From: Changshengia sp963803165
GTDB taxonomy: Bacteria; Chloroflexota; Dormibacteria; Aeolococcales; Aeolococcaceae
Reading direction: 5' to 3'
Assembly (NCBI GenBank): GCA_963803165.1
Contig: CAWDLK010000004.1
Location: forward strand, 434,001-498,000
Length of the DNA: 64,000 bases
Position numbers and translations under genes: made by a program. Positions 61,766 to 64,000 of this stretch are shown here, in pieces. Numbering within the stretch: the first letter of the stretch is position 1; each line of letters opens with the position of its first letter. The notes beneath the pieces are model-generated. The model did not search any database. It was not told the DNA's origin and saw only the letters and a list, made by a program, of their open reading frames with translations.

Positions 61766-63186
61766 GCCTGCGCCTCAGCAAGGCGGGAGCGGCGCTCCCG
61801 GTGCGAGCGGGCACCTCCGAGGCGCGAGCGCACTCGCGCGCAGACGTGGCCGCGCCACCCCGGCCACGGCGTGCCAGCGGCCGGACCGCGAGCGAGGTGA
61901 CCGCACTGCCCGCCGCGCATGTGGCGGTGGTCGGAGCCGGTCTCGCGGGCCTGGCGGCCGCCCTGGAGCTGAAGCGGCACGGCTTCCGGGTGACGCTGCT
62001 GGAGCGCAGCCGGCTGCTCGGCGGCAAGACCACCTCGTTCCCGATCGGCGACGTCGAGATGGACAGCGGCCAGCACGCCATCCTCGGCTGCTACACCAGC
62101 TTCCTGGAGCTCACCGAGGAGCTGGGGATGCGCGGCGACCTCCGCCTCCAGGAGCGTTTCGACGTGGTGATGCTCTCCGACCGGGGACGCGCCCGGCTCC
62201 GCGCACTCCGCCTTCCCGCCCCGCTGCACCTGGCCCTCCCCTTCCTGCGCTGCCGCGCCCTCACCCTGCGAGCCCGGCTGCAGGTGCCGCGCGCGCTGCT
62301 CGCGGCCCGCCGCCGGCATCGCGACGAGGAGGAGCGGACCTTCGCCGACTGGCTGAGCCGCCACGGCCAGGGGGAGCAGGCGCGCCGGGGCTTCTGGGAG
62401 CCCTTCCTCATCCCCGCCCTCAACGCACCCTTCGACCGAGTGAGCGCCGCCGCCGCTCTCATGGTGGTCCGGACCGCGCTGCTCGGCAATCGCGACGCCG
62501 CGCGGATCGGGCTTGCCACGGTGCCCCTCGCCCGCTTCGCGGAGCGGGCGGCCGAGAGGTGCGACGAGGTGCGGCTGCGCACCCCGGTGACCGGGCTGGT
62601 CGTCGAGGGCGGGAGGCTCCGCGGCCTGCGGGCGGGAGACGCGGAGATCGGCGTCGACGCCGCCGTCCTCGCCGTGCCCCCGGACCGGCTCCTTCGCTTC
62701 GCCGGCGCCGACGCGCTCGGGGTCACCGGCCTCGACCGGTTCGTCACCCAGCCCATCGTCGACGTTCATCTCTGGTACGACCGCGGTCCCGCGGACCTGG
62801 ACTTCGCCGCGGTGATCGGCTCCCCGGTGCAGTGGATCTTCGCCAAGGGGCCGGGCTACGTCTGCTGCAGCCTGAGCAGCGCGGAGGACCTCATCCTGCA
62901 GCCCGAGGAGCGCCTGGTCGCCCTCGCCGACGGCGAGCTTCGCGCCCGCCTCCCCGAGCTCGACGGGGCCCGGCTGCTGCACGGGGTCGCCATCCGCGAC
63001 CCGGAGGCGACCTTCGTGCCCGCTCCGGGGCTGCACCGCCCCGGCCCGGCAACCGCTCTCGACAACGCGGTCCTCGCCGGGTGCTGGACAGACACCGGCT
63101 GGCCGGCGACCATGGAGGGCGCGGTGCGCAGCGGACGTCAGGCCGCCCGTACCCTGATCGACAGCCTGGTGGCGCGCCATGCGTGA
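61762..63186 (+). CDS. hpnE: HpnE, FAD-dependent hydroxysqualene dehydroxylase
   Basis: Reduces hydroxysqualene to squalene. 474 residues from the ATG at 61762: a Ser/Ala/Arg-rich extension of about 50 residues, then FAD motif HVAVVGAGLAGLAAALELKR, ERSRLLGGKTTSF, DSGQHAILGCY, and NAVLAGCWTDTGWPATMEGA at the C-terminus. Start overlaps the fusion gene stop (ATGA), and the stop overlaps the cyclase start by eight bases. Confidence 0.92.
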   Translation: MSLRLSKAGAALPVRAGTSEARAHSRADVAAPPRPRRASGRTASEVTALPAAHVAVVGAGLAGLAAALELKRHGFRVTLLERSRLLGGKTTSFPIGDVEMDSGQHAILGCYTSFLELTEELGMRGDLRLQERFDVVMLSDRGRARLRALRLPAPLHLALPFLRCRALTLRARLQVPRALLAARRRHRDEEERTFADWLSRHGQGEQARRGFWEPFLIPALNAPFDRVSAAAALMVVRTALLGNRDAARIGLATVPLARFAERAAERCDEVRLRTPVTGLVVEGGRLRGLRAGDAEIGVDAAVLAVPPDRLLRFAGADALGVTGLDRFVTQPIVDVHLWYDRGPADLDFAAVIGSPVQWIFAKGPGYVCCSLSSAEDLILQPEERLVALADGELRARLPELDGARLLHGVAIRDPEATFVPAPGLHRPGPATALDNAVLAGCWTDTGWPATMEGAVRSGRQAARTLIDSLVARHA

Positions 63187-64000
63187 CCCGGCCCTGCAGA
63201 GCGCGGTCGACTGGCTGCTGGAGCGCCAGGACGCGGCCGGATGGTGGACGGCGGAGATGGAGACCAACGTCACCATGACCGCCGAGCACCTGCTGCTCCT
63301 CCGCTTCCTCGGCGTCGACCACCACGACATCGCCGAGGGCGCCCGGCGGCACCTCCTCGGCAAGCAGCGGCGGGACGGGAGCTGGTCCCTCTACTTCGAC
63401 GGTCCGGGCGACCTGAGCACGACCATCGAGGCCTACGTCGCGCTCCGGCTGCTCGGCTGCGAGCCGTCAGACGCGCCGCTCGCGGGGGCGCGCCGCTTCA
63501 TCCTGGCCCAGGGAGGGCTCGCCCGAGCGCGGGTCTTCACCAAGCTGTGGCTGGCGCTCTTCGGCCAGTACCCGTGGGACGGGGTGCCCTCGATGCCGCC
63601 CGAATTGGTCCATCTGCCGTCGCGCGTGCCGCTCAACCTCTATGACTTCGCCTGCTGGGCCCGCGGCACCATCGCACCGCTGCTCGTCGTCCTCAGCCGC
63701 AAGCCGGTGCGCTCTCTCGGCTTCGGCGTCCCGGAGCTGGTGGCCCCGGGCACCGACGAGCTGCTGCACCGCGTCCCCGGCTCCGGGGTGTTCTGGTGGC
63801 TCGACAAGCTGCAGAAGCTCTACGAGCGGCTGCCCCTCCAGCCCGGACGCGAGCGCGCCCGGCGTGAGCTCAGCGACTGGATCGTCGACCACCAGGAGCT
63901 GGACGGGAGCTGGGGTGGGATCCAGCCGCCCTGGGTCTACTCGCTGATCGCCCTCCACCTCCAGGGGATGTCCCTCGAGCACCCGGTGATGCGGCTCGGG
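63179..64000 (+). CDS. shc: Squalene-hopene cyclase, 5' part (cut by window end)
   Basis: Cyclises squalene to hopene on the membrane. Only the first 274 codons are inside the window: terpene-cyclase repeats with QW motifs (GKQRRDGSWSLYFDG, HQELDGSWGGIQP), STTIEAYVALRLLG, YDFACWARGTIAPLLVV and PWVYSLIALHLQG. The DxDD catalytic motif should lie beyond the window. Final visible gene of the hopanoid operon. Confidence 0.92.
   Translation, partial: MRDPALQSAVDWLLERQDAAGWWTAEMETNVTMTAEHLLLLRFLGVDHHDIAEGARRHLLGKQRRDGSWSLYFDGPGDLSTTIEAYVALRLLGCEPSDAPLAGARRFILAQGGLARARVFTKLWLALFGQYPWDGVPSMPPELVHLPSRVPLNLYDFACWARGTIAPLLVVLSRKPVRSLGFGVPELVAPGTDELLHRVPGSGVFWWLDKLQKLYERLPLQPGRERARRELSDWIVDHQELDGSWGGIQPPWVYSLIALHLQGMSLEHPVMRLG

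Overview
The window is 64 kb of very GC-rich bacterial DNA (my impression is a little over 70% GC) that is densely coding on both strands, with no prophage, insertion sequence or CRISPR array. The gene mix is that of a high-GC Terrabacteria lineage: an actinobacterial-style phosphatidylinositol mannoside pathway, HspR-like MerR regulators, a fused gamma-alpha 2-oxoacid:ferredoxin oxidoreductase, a CitA-like citrate synthase and a hopanoid cluster. I would place it near Candidatus Dormibacterota or a neighbour of Actinobacteriota/Chloroflexota. That is inference from content only; there is no rRNA or marker gene tree here.

Layout. 1-3.6 kb: a chemoreceptor cut by the window edge, DNA polymerase III delta' and a CPBP protease. 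3.6-9.9 kb (minus strand): an ArsR regulator, inositol-1-phosphate synthase, a PatA-type acyltransferase, a PimA-type mannosyltransferase, a phosphatidylinositol-phosphate synthase and a SulP transporter, with a 37-bp dyad over the ArsR promoter. 10-11.4 kb: a CstB-like persulfide-metabolising protein. 11.4-12.8 kb: a tRNA-Tyr of archaeal type directly followed by an archaeal/eukaryotic-type tyrosyl-tRNA synthetase, the most unusual item here. 12.8-18.7 kb: a frameshifted potassium channel, a trehalose-6-phosphate-synthase-like enzyme, two HspR-like regulators around a response regulator, and small membrane proteins. 19-23.1 kb: a four-gene cluster with a flippase-like protein, a sugar epimerase, UDP-sulfoquinovose synthase and a family 2 glycosyltransferase. 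23.1-28.6 kb: signalling proteins (chemoreceptor, GGDEF-EAL, FIST). 28.8-38.6 kb: tRNA-Gln, an NRAMP-like transporter, a coiled-coil CHAP hydrolase, citrate synthase, an aldo/keto reductase and KorAB. 38.6-43.4 kb: three polytopic GT-C-like proteins. 43.5-48 kb: prephenate dehydratase (frameshifted), a TasA-like secreted protein, a DMT exporter, OsmC and a histidine kinase. 48-54.4 kb: a complete peptide/nickel-type ABC transporter. 54.9-64 kb: two flippase-like paralogs and a MarR regulator divergent from an isoprenoid-hopanoid operon (prenyl synthase, type 2 IPP isomerase, fused HpnC-HpnD, HpnE, squalene-hopene cyclase cut by the window end).

Much of the window serves the cell envelope: inositol phospholipids, sulfoquinovose glycoconjugates, hopanoids, several integral-membrane glycosyltransferases and a cell-wall hydrolase. 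Three conserved genes (potassium channel, prephenate dehydratase, peptide-binding protein) are each broken by what looks like one extra base, and a fourth (MarR) lacks an in-frame stop, so indel errors in the assembly are likely. Three genes appear to need a CTG start codon.
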